A DNA stretch of 64,000 bases from Paludibacteraceae bacterium. GTDB lineage: Bacteria; Bacteroidota; Bacteroidia; Bacteroidales; Paludibacteraceae. The position numbers and the translations under genes were made by a program. The notes beneath the pieces are model-generated. The model did no database searches and was not told where the DNA came from. It saw only the letters and a list, made by a program, of their open reading frames with translations. Shown here piece after piece: positions 42,889-50,649 of this stretch. The number at the start of each line of letters is the position of its first letter. Within the stretch, counting starts at the first letter, position 1. The stretch covers positions 186,001 through 250,000 of the forward strand of contig JAFSTO010000056.1 in assembly GCA_017450435.1 (NCBI GenBank), given 5' to 3'.

Positions 42889-43926
42889 ATGGTAAATAAA
42901 GCATTATTGCTTCTGTTGGCATGCGCCCTCTGCGCGTGCCAACAGAAAAGCAAAATGCTTTTTGGTCATCAGGACGATGTTGTCTATAGCTCTGACTGGC
43001 AACGGCTTGCAGACAGCACCTACGCCGACACCCGCTCCTGCATACATGACCTCACGGGTGAATGGCCTGACCTTATCGGCTTTGATATCGGAGGTATCGA
43101 ACTGAACCACTCCCGCAACCTCGACTCGGTGCCGTTCTCCCGCATGATAGAGGAGTGTGCCCGTCAGTTTGAGCGCGGCGGCAAAGTGACGCTCTCTTGG
43201 CACGCCCGCAATCCCCTCACGGGCGGTAACTCGTGGGACACCACGCCTTGCCTTGCGCAAGTCGTCGATTCCTCTACTGCCGTGCATGACACCATGCAGG
43301 TGTGGATAGAACGCGCCGCGGCTTTCGTGGCGCAGATTGCTGCTCTGCAAACACAACCGGACCAGCTAATTGTACGTCTCTGGCACGAGCAGAGCGGCAA
43401 CTGGTTCTGGTGGGGGCGCGAAGCCGGCTCTGCAGAGGACTATATCGCCCTTTGGCGTTGGACACGTACCGTCATGGATAAGCAATTATCCCTTTGTACA
43501 TCCCTTTATGCCTATTCACCCGATAAACTGACGCTCTATGAAGATACGCCCGAAGGTGCGTACCGCGAGACCGCAGAGTGGTACCCTGGCGACGAATACG
43601 TGGACATCATCGGCACCGACTGCTATCACCACGGAGGCGCAGAAGGCACAGAGGACTATCTCTATCGTGCCCACCGCCAGTTAGACGCTGCGGCAAGGCT
43701 GGCAAAGAAACACGGCAAACGCTTCGCCTTTACAGAGACAGGATGTGAGTCTCTCCGTTGCCCTAATTGGTACACCTCTGTGCTTCTGCCGCTACTGCGC
43801 GAATACCCGGACATCGAATATGTCCTCGTCTGGCGCAATGCGTGGGATATACCCACACATTATTTCCTCCCGCAACCCAATACCTCTGAGGCTGACGATT
43901 TCAAGGCCTTTATGAAACAAATGTAA
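42889..43926 (+). CDS. GH26 beta-mannanase / mannobiohydrolase-like lipoprotein
   Basis: 345 residues from the ATG at 42889 (MVNKALLLLLACALCACQQK, lipid Cys near 17); an ATG at 42874 would add repeat-encoded MVNVK. MLFGHQDDVVYS after the signal is typical of Bacteroidales GH26 enzymes such as the BoMan26A type, in which exo-release of mannobiose is known. Acid/base is E167 in RLWHEQSGNWFWWG and nucleophile E283 in FAFTETGCESLR. It probably produces mannobiose for the epimerase/GH130 steps. The exact exo mode is inference. Confidence 0.9.
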   Translation: MVNKALLLLLACALCACQQKSKMLFGHQDDVVYSSDWQRLADSTYADTRSCIHDLTGEWPDLIGFDIGGIELNHSRNLDSVPFSRMIEECARQFERGGKVTLSWHARNPLTGGNSWDTTPCLAQVVDSSTAVHDTMQVWIERAAAFVAQIAALQTQPDQLIVRLWHEQSGNWFWWGREAGSAEDYIALWRWTRTVMDKQLSLCTSLYAYSPDKLTLYEDTPEGAYRETAEWYPGDEYVDIIGTDCYHHGGAEGTEDYLYRAHRQLDAAARLAKKHGKRFAFTETGCESLRCPNWYTSVLLPLLREYPDIEYVLVWRNAWDIPTHYFLPQPNTSEADDFKAFMKQM

Positions 43927-43939
43927 TAATCCGTTAGCA

Positions 43940-46096
43940 ATGAGAAAAATCCTTTGTACATTGTACCTTGTCGCTTTGTCCATTTGTATGGCTTCGGCGA
44001 CGGAGACAACCCTCCACTCCGAGACCTTTGTCTGTGCCGATGACTGGTCCACCTATGTCACCATTGACAAGTCCCTTCTGGCAGGCGCTACCGCCGGAGA
44101 CGCTGTCAACGTCTATGTCACAGCTATTGCGGACATCGACTATCCACAGGTCTTTCTGCAGTACGTAGATGCCTCGTGGCAGTGGCTCGATTTCACCGAC
44201 CCGCATGACTTTCAGTTGGCAGGTAAAGAGGCACCCCTTACCGCCTCTATCACCCTTACGCAGGCGATGCTCGATCTCGTTGCTGCAGGCCGACAACTGG
44301 TGGTCAAGGGTGCGGGCTATACCGCTTCCAAGATCACCCTCACCCATACCCCTGCTGAAGCAGGAACCAACCAATCCATCTGGTCCGGTGAGAAAAATTT
44401 TGGTGCTGCTTGGGGCGAGTGGGAGACTATTCCTGCCGCCAAGTTCGCTTCTGCCGAAGAAGGACAACTCCTTCGTGTGCGTTTCAAAGACCTTCGCGCC
44501 GGCGCACAACTCAAGGTCGGACGCTCCGACTGGGAGACGATGGACGACACGGAGATAGTCTCCCTCTCCGGGCGCTATCAGGATTTTACGATTACGGCAA
44601 CCATGCTCGCCGAACTCAAAGCCAACGGCACGATTATCTCCGGCCTGGGTTTCACTATGACAGAAGTGCTGCTGCTCAATCCCGCTTCGCTAAAGACCCT
44701 CAACCTCTCCGTGCCCGTGACCGACAACTGGGTCTTCAGCGCCCGTCCGACGATCACCATCCAAGCCGAGAACCCTTATGCCGAAGATGTGACTGCCTCT
44801 GTGGAGGTGGAGATAACCACCGACCAAATGGCACCCGTCACCACCCTCACCGCTTCCGCGGAGATAGCTGCAAACGGTTCGCAGGATATAACGCTTACTA
44901 CAGCCACCGATCTTGCTCCGGGCTTCTATAAAGCCACCTGCATCGTCAACGACGACCTCGCCCGTGCCTTCGTCTTCGGTATTAACCCCGCGGCGATTGT
45001 CTCTGCGCCGGACAAGCAAGCGGACTTCGCTACCTATTGGGCTGCAGCCAAGACCCAACTGGAGGCCGTCAACATGTCTGCTACCCTCACGGAGATAACC
45101 TCCAAATCCACTGCTGCACGCAAGGTCTATCTTGTGGAGATGAACTCTATCCCGGATGGACTGACCGGCGAACCTGTTGTTATTCGTGGCTACTATGCTG
45201 AGCCGCAGGACGGCAAGAAACATCCCGTCATCATGCACTATGCCGGCTACGACTCCGGCTACCGCCCCGGCGGACAGGACGTCAAACCCTATTGCCCTTC
45301 CGGGGATGCCGAACCCGGCTACGCCGAGTTCTTCCTCTCCACCCGCGGACAAAACATCAACAACCGCCTCTCCTCCGAGCGTGAACCGGACGGCAAGGGC
45401 GATTTCACCAATACCTATGGCGACTGGTTCGCTTTCCATTTCGGCGACAAGGATAGCTATTACTACCGCGGTGCGTTCATGGACTGCGTGCAGGCTATCC
45501 GATTCATGGCTTCCCGTCCTACCTCGGACATGACGAACCTCTTTGCCGAGGGGCAGAGTCAGGGCGGCGCGTTCACTTACGCGGCTGCGGCTCTCTCGGG
45601 CTACACCTTCCGCGCTATAGCACCGGGCATCGCCTTTATGGGCGATTATCCCGACTACTTCAATATCGTTAACTGGCCGGCTTATGTGGCGCGTGAGAAC
45701 CAAGGCTCCATGACTGATGCGGAGCTCTTTGCCTTCCTCTCGTATTTTGATACTAAGAACCTCGCTACCGCTATCGCCTGTCCCGTCATTGCCTGTATCG
45801 GTCTGCAGGACGACGTCTGCCCGCCGCATACCAATATAGCGCCGTACAACAACCTTCTTTCCACGGACAAGCAGCTCTTCTTTAATCCCGAATTAGGACA
45901 CCAGGCTGCCGCTACATGGTACACCGATTTCATGGCGTTCTTTGCCGCACGCATCCAATCATCCGCTACCGCTATTGACCAAATGGGAAATGGGAAAATA
46001 GGTAAATGTGGAAATGAGAAAATAATCTCGGATGGACAATTATTCATAATTCGTAATAACAATAAATACAATGCAAATGGAACTTTGGTCAAATAA
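43940..46096 (+). CDS. Carbohydrate acetyl esterase (AXE1/CE7 type) with two N-terminal 'WSG' modules
   Basis: 718 residues. The signal core (ILCTLYLVALSICMASA) is encoded by ctttgta-like heptamers. Two copies of the PUL module occupy ~25-137 and ~141-250 (second opens SIWSGEKNFGAAWGEW). A linker beta domain follows, then the alpha/beta-hydrolase domain from ~370: catalytic Ser540 in AEGQSQGGAF, Asp624 in GLQDDVCPP and His654 in LGHQAA, in CE7 order. It should remove O-acetyl groups from acetylated gluco/galactomannan. The C-terminal tail is GQLFIIRNNNKYNANG. Modules fused to an enzyme support a carbohydrate-binding role for them. Confidence 0.88.
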   Translation: MRKILCTLYLVALSICMASATETTLHSETFVCADDWSTYVTIDKSLLAGATAGDAVNVYVTAIADIDYPQVFLQYVDASWQWLDFTDPHDFQLAGKEAPLTASITLTQAMLDLVAAGRQLVVKGAGYTASKITLTHTPAEAGTNQSIWSGEKNFGAAWGEWETIPAAKFASAEEGQLLRVRFKDLRAGAQLKVGRSDWETMDDTEIVSLSGRYQDFTITATMLAELKANGTIISGLGFTMTEVLLLNPASLKTLNLSVPVTDNWVFSARPTITIQAENPYAEDVTASVEVEITTDQMAPVTTLTASAEIAANGSQDITLTTATDLAPGFYKATCIVNDDLARAFVFGINPAAIVSAPDKQADFATYWAAAKTQLEAVNMSATLTEITSKSTAARKVYLVEMNSIPDGLTGEPVVIRGYYAEPQDGKKHPVIMHYAGYDSGYRPGGQDVKPYCPSGDAEPGYAEFFLSTRGQNINNRLSSEREPDGKGDFTNTYGDWFAFHFGDKDSYYYRGAFMDCVQAIRFMASRPTSDMTNLFAEGQSQGGAFTYAAAALSGYTFRAIAPGIAFMGDYPDYFNIVNWPAYVARENQGSMTDAELFAFLSYFDTKNLATAIACPVIACIGLQDDVCPPHTNIAPYNNLLSTDKQLFFNPELGHQAAATWYTDFMAFFAARIQSSATAIDQMGNGKIGKCGNEKIISDGQLFIIRNNNKYNANGTLVK

Positions 46097-47366
46097 AGTA
46101 TCGCAACTCCGCGCTGCACATGAAGCGCTTTTGACACGCAAAAACGAACCCATCACCATTGATAATTGGCTAAATGGTCAAATAAATGACCAAATGGTAA
46201 ATGATAAAATGGTAAATGGTATTTATACTAAGTATAAATATCCGATTCTCACGGCGGAGCACACGCCGCTGGAGTGGCGGTACGACTTCAACGAGCAGGA
46301 CAATCCCTACTTGATGCAACGCATTATGATGAACGCGGTGCTCAATGCCGGTGCGATTCTCTTTGAGGGCAAATACACCGTCGTGGCACGTGTGGAAGGT
46401 GCAGACCGCAAGTCATTCTTCGCCGTAGCCCAGTCCCCTAACGGGATAGACAACTGGCGCTTCTGGTCCGAACCTGTCACTATGCCGGACGGCAACAACG
46501 CTCCTGCTACCAATGTTTACGACATGCGGCTCACGCGCCACGAGGACGGCTGGATATACGGAATCTTCTGCGTGGAGCGTCATGACGAGACCAAACCTTT
46601 CGACACCTCTGCGGCTACGGCGGCGGCAGGCATAGCCCGCACCAAGGACCTTGTACATTGGGAGCGGCTCGATGACCTCAAATCACTTTGCCAGCAGCGC
46701 AATGTCGTCCTCCATCCGGAGTTTATCCGCACGCAAATGGTAAATGGTAAATGTGTAAATGGTAAATGGTATGCTCTCTATACCCGTCCGCAGGACGGTT
46801 TTATCGAGACCGGCAAAGGTGGGGGAATAGGCTGGACACTCACCCCTGATATTACCCATGCCGAGGTGCGCAACGAGCGTATTATCTTTGGTCGTCAGTA
46901 CCACACGGTCTATGAGGTTAAGAATGGCGAGGGACCTGCGCCCATCAAGACAGCCAAGGGATGGCTCCACCTCGCTCATGGTGTACGCGCAACGGCGAGC
47001 GGACTACGATATGTGCTCTATATGTATATGACTGCGCTCGACGACCCTACGCGGGTTATCGCACGCCCGGGTGGATGGTTCCTTGTGCCCGAAGGTAGTG
47101 AGTACATCGGCGATGTAATGAACGTAGCCTTCTCCAACGGCTGGATCGTGGAGCAAGTACCAAGTGACCAAGTACCAAGTTCCAAGGATTGCCGCCGTGT
47201 CTTTATCTATTATGCTTCGGCGGACACCCGCCTGCATGTGGCTACTACTACCGTGGACAAGCTCCTCGACTACTGTCTCAATACCCCGGAGGATGGCTTG
47301 ACGACCTCCGCCTCCGTAGAGAAAATCAATGCCCTCGTCGCAAAAAATGCCTCAATGTCTAAATAA
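46077..47366 (+). CDS. GH130 beta-1,4-mannosyl-glucose phosphorylase
   Basis: 429 residues, cytoplasmic (no signal). The start at 46077 overlaps the esterase stop by 20 bp; ATG 46071 is the alternative. GH130 motifs: NAVLNAGAILFEGKYTVVAR, VEGADRKSFFAVAQSPNGID, YTRPQDGFIETGKGGGIGW and LHLAHGVRATASGLRY. This pattern fits the GH130_1 group (4-O-beta-mannosyl-glucose phosphorylase), which yields mannose-1-phosphate and glucose. It works with the epimerase at 50616. Three repeat-encoded inserts are visible: INDQMVNDKMVNG near 30-45, MVNGKCVNGKW near 222, and QVPSDQVPSSKD near 360. Confidence 0.92.
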   Translation: MELWSNKVSQLRAAHEALLTRKNEPITIDNWLNGQINDQMVNDKMVNGIYTKYKYPILTAEHTPLEWRYDFNEQDNPYLMQRIMMNAVLNAGAILFEGKYTVVARVEGADRKSFFAVAQSPNGIDNWRFWSEPVTMPDGNNAPATNVYDMRLTRHEDGWIYGIFCVERHDETKPFDTSAATAAAGIARTKDLVHWERLDDLKSLCQQRNVVLHPEFIRTQMVNGKCVNGKWYALYTRPQDGFIETGKGGGIGWTLTPDITHAEVRNERIIFGRQYHTVYEVKNGEGPAPIKTAKGWLHLAHGVRATASGLRYVLYMYMTALDDPTRVIARPGGWFLVPEGSEYIGDVMNVAFSNGWIVEQVPSDQVPSSKDCRRVFIYYASADTRLHVATTTVDKLLDYCLNTPEDGLTTSASVEKINALVAKNASMSK

Positions 47367-47374
47367 ATGACCCA

Positions 47375-48787
47375 ATGGTAAATGACCAAATCGTAAATAA
47401 CAAGTGGCTTCGCCACGTAGGCTACGGTTTCGGCGACATGTCATCGTCGATGTTCTGGAAGGTGTTTTCTTACTACCTGCCGTTCTTCTATAGTAATATC
47501 TTCGGCCTTTCGCTCAAGGATGCAGGTATTATTTTGCTTGTCACACGCATCTGGGACGCCGTCTCTGACCCGATGATGGGGATTATAGCCGATCGTACGC
47601 AGACGCGGTGGGGCAAATACCGTCCGTACCTGCTCTTTGTTGCGCCGCTGTTCTCTATCGCCGGCATACTTTTATTCACCACGCCCGATTGGGGGTATAG
47701 CGCCAAGCTTATTTGGGCGTACGCCACCTATATACTCATGATGACCGTCTATACGGGCATCAACGTGCCCTATGGTGCGATGCTCGGAGTGATGACTGCC
47801 GACTCGCAGGAGAAAACAGTCTATTCGTCCTTCCGTATGTTCTTTGCTTACGGCGGCTCGTTCCTCGCGCTCTTCCTCTGGGAGCCGCTCTGCAACACAC
47901 TCGGCGGCTATAACAGTCCGCAGGGCTGGTTCTGGGCGATGGTAGTCATTGCGGCTGCCTGTTTCGTCCTTTTTATCTGCTGTTTCCTGCTGACGAAAGA
48001 GGAACTGAAGACCGTCTCCACTGTCTCTGTCGGCTCGGATTTCAAGGCACTATTGAGCAACAAACCCTGGTGGATACTCATTGGTGCCGCCCTTTGCTTT
48101 AATCTGTTCTGTACCGTCCGCGGTGCTACCGTAGCCTACTATTTCGCCGACATCATCCCTGCCGGAGCGCAACTGGCTATCGGTCGATGGTCGTTCTTGT
48201 TTTACGCCGGCTTGTTCCTTGCTGTAGGCGAGGTCTCTAATATGATAGGTGTCGCACTCTGCGTGCCTGTCGCTGCGCGGTTCGGCAAGAAAACAACGTT
48301 TATTACTGTCAATATCGCATTGTGTGTACTCTCGGTGTTGTTCTTCTTTATTCCTGTTTCGCAGACCGGCTTCTGGCTCATGCTCCTCGCTCAGGTGCTT
48401 ATCTCTATGCTCACGGGCGTGATGTCGCCTCTTGTATGGTCGATGTACGCCGATGTGTCCGACTTTGCCGAGCAGAAATACAAAACAGCTTCGACGGGAC
48501 TGATCTTCTCCTCGTCCTCCATGGCGCAAAAGTTTGGCGGTGCGATCGGCGGTTCGGCTGCCCTGTGGCTCCTTGCCGCTTGCGGATATATTAGCAATCA
48601 GCCTTCAGCCATCAGCACCCAGCCTGAGTCGGCATTGCTCTGCCTCCGATGCCTGATGTCCTTCATTCCGGCAGCGGTGAGTGTCATAGCTGTCCTCGTG
48701 GTATCGTTCTATCCGCTGACGACATCACGCATGAAAGAGATCGATGCCCAACTACAAATACAACGACAAAACACCAATGGTAAATGA
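47375..48787 (+). CDS. GPH-family MFS sugar:cation symporter (probable mannobiose transporter)
   Basis: 470 residues with about twelve membrane helices. Opening WLRHVGYGFGDMSSSMFWKV and DAVSDPMMGIIADRTQTRWG are typical of the glycoside-pentoside-hexuronide family, as is ISMLTGVMSPLVWSMYADVS. It would carry the disaccharide across the inner membrane for GH130. The first residues, MVNDQIVNN, come from an aaatggt repeat. The stop TGA overlaps the ancestral start of the epimerase gene by 11 bp, in the copy at 48777. Confidence 0.93.
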   Translation: MVNDQIVNNKWLRHVGYGFGDMSSSMFWKVFSYYLPFFYSNIFGLSLKDAGIILLVTRIWDAVSDPMMGIIADRTQTRWGKYRPYLLFVAPLFSIAGILLFTTPDWGYSAKLIWAYATYILMMTVYTGINVPYGAMLGVMTADSQEKTVYSSFRMFFAYGGSFLALFLWEPLCNTLGGYNSPQGWFWAMVVIAAACFVLFICCFLLTKEELKTVSTVSVGSDFKALLSNKPWWILIGAALCFNLFCTVRGATVAYYFADIIPAGAQLAIGRWSFLFYAGLFLAVGEVSNMIGVALCVPVAARFGKKTTFITVNIALCVLSVLFFFIPVSQTGFWLMLLAQVLISMLTGVMSPLVWSMYADVSDFAEQKYKTASTGLIFSSSSMAQKFGGAIGGSAALWLLAACGYISNQPSAISTQPESALLCLRCLMSFIPAAVSVIAVLVVSFYPLTTSRMKEIDAQLQIQRQNTNGK

Positions 48788-48810
48788 ACAAATAAATCTT
48801 CGCTCAGAAG
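48776..48810. repeat. Left copy of the 35-bp duplication around the DUF4143 gene
   Basis: aatggtaaatgaacaaataa followed by atcttcgctcagaag, identical to 50615-50649. The right copy is the beginning of the epimerase gene, so the left copy marks where that gene originally began. Confidence 0.92.
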
Positions 48811-48815
48811 AATAG
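48777..48815 (+). pseudogene. Truncated duplicate of the epimerase gene start
   Basis: The ATG at 48777 reads MVNEQINLRSEE and stops at TAG 48813-48815. The first eleven residues equal the epimerase N-terminus at 50616 and diverge exactly where the 35-bp duplication ends. It overlaps the transporter stop as the original gene would have. Confidence 0.85.
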
Positions 48816-48866
48816 AGGTTTGTAGCGTCCCATCTGTGGAAATTACATGACGAATTGCAAGAAACA

Positions 48867-48898
48867 TTTGCAGATATCATTTGTTTTTTGTACCTTTG
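48867..48898 (+). promoter_or_regulatory. Promoter of the DUF4143 ATPase gene
   Basis: TTTG (48867-48870), 20 nt, TACCTTTG (48891-48898): a full-strength Bacteroidota promoter carried inside the insertion. Confidence 0.8.
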
Positions 48899-48904
48899 CA
48901 GCTG

Positions 48905-48981
48905 AAAATGTGATTTTACGCTATATTTATAGCCCGAAAATGTGATTTTATACTACAAAAAACTACCTAAAAATGTGATTA
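48905..48981 (+). promoter_or_regulatory. Three iterated aaaatgtgatt repeats in the ATPase leader
   Basis: aaaatgtgatt occurs at 48905, 48937 and 48970, i.e. every 32-33 bp (three helical turns), between the predicted transcription start and the ATG at 48987. Likely a site for autoregulation or for a specific binding protein. Confidence 0.65.
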
Positions 48982-48986
48982 AAACC

Positions 48987-50333
48987 ATGCAGCTGCTTGA
49001 TAGAAAGATAGATATATACCTCTCTAAGTGGAAAAGCAATCCGGAGAGAAAACCTTTGATTGTAAAAGGTGCTCGGCAGATAGGAAAAACAGAATCCATC
49101 AGAGCGTTTGGAAGGAGGAACTATGAATCTGTCATAGAGATAAATTTTGTACTTCAAAAGAAATTCAGAGCTATTTTTGACAATGGATATGATGTGGCTT
49201 CCATCATCAAGAATATCTCACTATTGGAGCCGTCATGGCAATTCATCCCCGGCAATACATTGCTTTTCTTTGACGAGTTGCAGAAATGTCCCGATTGCGC
49301 CACTTCGCTCAAGTCCTTTTGTCAGGACAAGCGTTACGATGTCATTTGTTCAGGCTCGCTGATGGGTATCTACTACGAAGAAATAGAATCGAATGCCGTA
49401 GGATATAAGGAGGATTATGAGATGCACTCGATGGACTTCGAGGAATTTCTTTGGGCAAAGGGTTATTCGCCGGAGCAGATAGAGGAGCTATACGGACACA
49501 TGTCCACCTTGCAGCCTTTTTCGCAAATAGAGATGGACACAATGACCGCTCTTTTTTTGGACTACATGACTCTCGGCGGCATGCCGGAAGTGGTGAGGAT
49601 GTATATTGACAATGGGCATTTTGAGGGCACACTCCGATTGCAACGACAGCTGCTCAAAGACTATGAAGAGGATATAACGAAATACGCAAGCCAAACCGAC
49701 AAAGCAAAAGTGCTGGCTGTATATAGCCACATATCCGCCTTTCTTGCTAAGGAGAACAAGAAATTCCAGATTTCCAAGATTGCCAAAGGAGCCAGAAACA
49801 GAGAATATATAGGTGCTGTTGAGTGGCTGAAACAAGCCGGAGTGGTGAATGTCTGTTATTGTTTGAACAACGCAGAGTTGCCACTGAAAGGCAATTATAA
49901 TCCGGATTACTACAAGATTTATTATCACGACACCGGGCTGCTGATTGCATCTCTTGACGAGGAGGCGCAAGAAGATATGCGTGCGAACAAGAATTTTGGC
50001 ACGTATAAAGGGGCTATATACGAAAATATAGTGGGAGAGATGTTGCGCAAGTCGGGTTATGAGCAGTTGTATTTTTACAAGCATGATAACCCGGCGATAG
50101 AGATGGACTTTTTCGTCCGTGATGCAGATTCGTTGGTTCCGGTAGAAGTGAAAGCCAAGGATGGAGCCACTGCTTCACTCAATAACCTCATCAAGTGGGA
50201 ATCGTTCCCGGATGTAAAATACGGTATCAAATTCGGCTATAAAAACATCGGGTGGAATGGTCAGTTCTACACGTTCCCATATTTTCTTTCCTTTCTGCTA
50301 AGGCGTTTTCTCAAAGACAGGAAAGAGAGGTAA
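48987..50333 (+). CDS. AAA_14/DUF4143-type ATPase inserted in the PUL
   Basis: 448 residues from the ATG at 48987 (MQLLDRKIDIYLSKWKSNPE); the longer frame starts before the leader repeats. Walker A is VKGARQIGKTESI near residue 27 and Walker B is LLFFDELQKCPD near 92. MEEFL-type HSMDFEEFLWAKGYSPEQIE and the C-terminal DUF4143 nuclease-like block (YENIVGEMLRKSGYEQLYFY, AIEMDFFVRDADSLVPVEVK, resembling the E/D-xK core) are seen. This family is very numerous in Bacteroidota and of unknown function. It has nothing to do with mannan use and sits between flanking 35-bp duplications. Confidence 0.92.
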   Translation: MQLLDRKIDIYLSKWKSNPERKPLIVKGARQIGKTESIRAFGRRNYESVIEINFVLQKKFRAIFDNGYDVASIIKNISLLEPSWQFIPGNTLLFFDELQKCPDCATSLKSFCQDKRYDVICSGSLMGIYYEEIESNAVGYKEDYEMHSMDFEEFLWAKGYSPEQIEELYGHMSTLQPFSQIEMDTMTALFLDYMTLGGMPEVVRMYIDNGHFEGTLRLQRQLLKDYEEDITKYASQTDKAKVLAVYSHISAFLAKENKKFQISKIAKGARNREYIGAVEWLKQAGVVNVCYCLNNAELPLKGNYNPDYYKIYYHDTGLLIASLDEEAQEDMRANKNFGTYKGAIYENIVGEMLRKSGYEQLYFYKHDNPAIEMDFFVRDADSLVPVEVKAKDGATASLNNLIKWESFPDVKYGIKFGYKNIGWNGQFYTFPYFLSFLLRRFLKDRKER

Positions 50334-50390
50334 ACGAGGGCCCATGTTGTTGGTTATCCAATTAGAGCGTCAGTTCATCATTAGGGCTTC

Positions 50391-50468
50391 GCCCGCATCA
50401 TTTATAAAATCCGTCCCAACTGTCTAAAAATCCGTCCCATCTGTGGGAGCTTATCGCCCGCATCATTT
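50391..50468. repeat. Repeats at the right end of the insertion
   Basis: cgcccgcatcattt occurs at 50391 and 50455. cgtcccatctgtgg at 50433-50446 repeats a word from the left end of the insertion (48826-48839). Otherwise 50334-50548 has no gene. Confidence 0.6.
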
Positions 50469-50524
50469 CCCGCTTAGTGTCACAAATAAGCAAAAAAGTA
50501 TAAGTGTATATCACTTATTTTTTG

Positions 50525-50532
50525 TATCTTTG
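50525..50532 (+). promoter_or_regulatory. Promoter-like -7 element feeding the epimerase gene
   Basis: TATCTTTG at 50525-50532, no TTTG at -33. It could restore transcription of the epimerase gene separated from its operon. Confidence 0.45.
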
Positions 50533-50548
50533 CACCGCTATTTTATCC

Positions 50549-50630
50549 AACGCACAAATGGTAAATGGTAAATGTCCAAATGGTAAATGGTAAATGGTAA
50601 ATGGTAAATGTCCAAATGGTAAATGAACAA
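50549..50630. repeat. aaatggt heptamer tract at the epimerase start
   Basis: About nine aaatggt/aaatgtcc units in tandem, longer than at any other site in the window. Several in-frame ATGs arise from it. Confidence 0.85.
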
Positions 50631-50649
50631 ATAAATCTTCGCTCAGAAG
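50615..50649. repeat. Right copy of the 35-bp duplication
   Basis: Identical to 48776-48810; it contains the start codon and first 11 codons of the epimerase gene. Confidence 0.92.

Noticed and set aside
44690-45829. 379-codon minus-strand frame inside the esterase gene
   Set aside because: The sense frame carries the Ser-Asp-His triad and modules; the antisense has no start context, promoter or family signal.
48867-50614. Insertion sequence or transposon carrying the DUF4143 gene
   Set aside because: No transposase and no terminal inverted repeats are seen; only direct duplications and internal short repeats, so it is reported as a cassette-like insertion.
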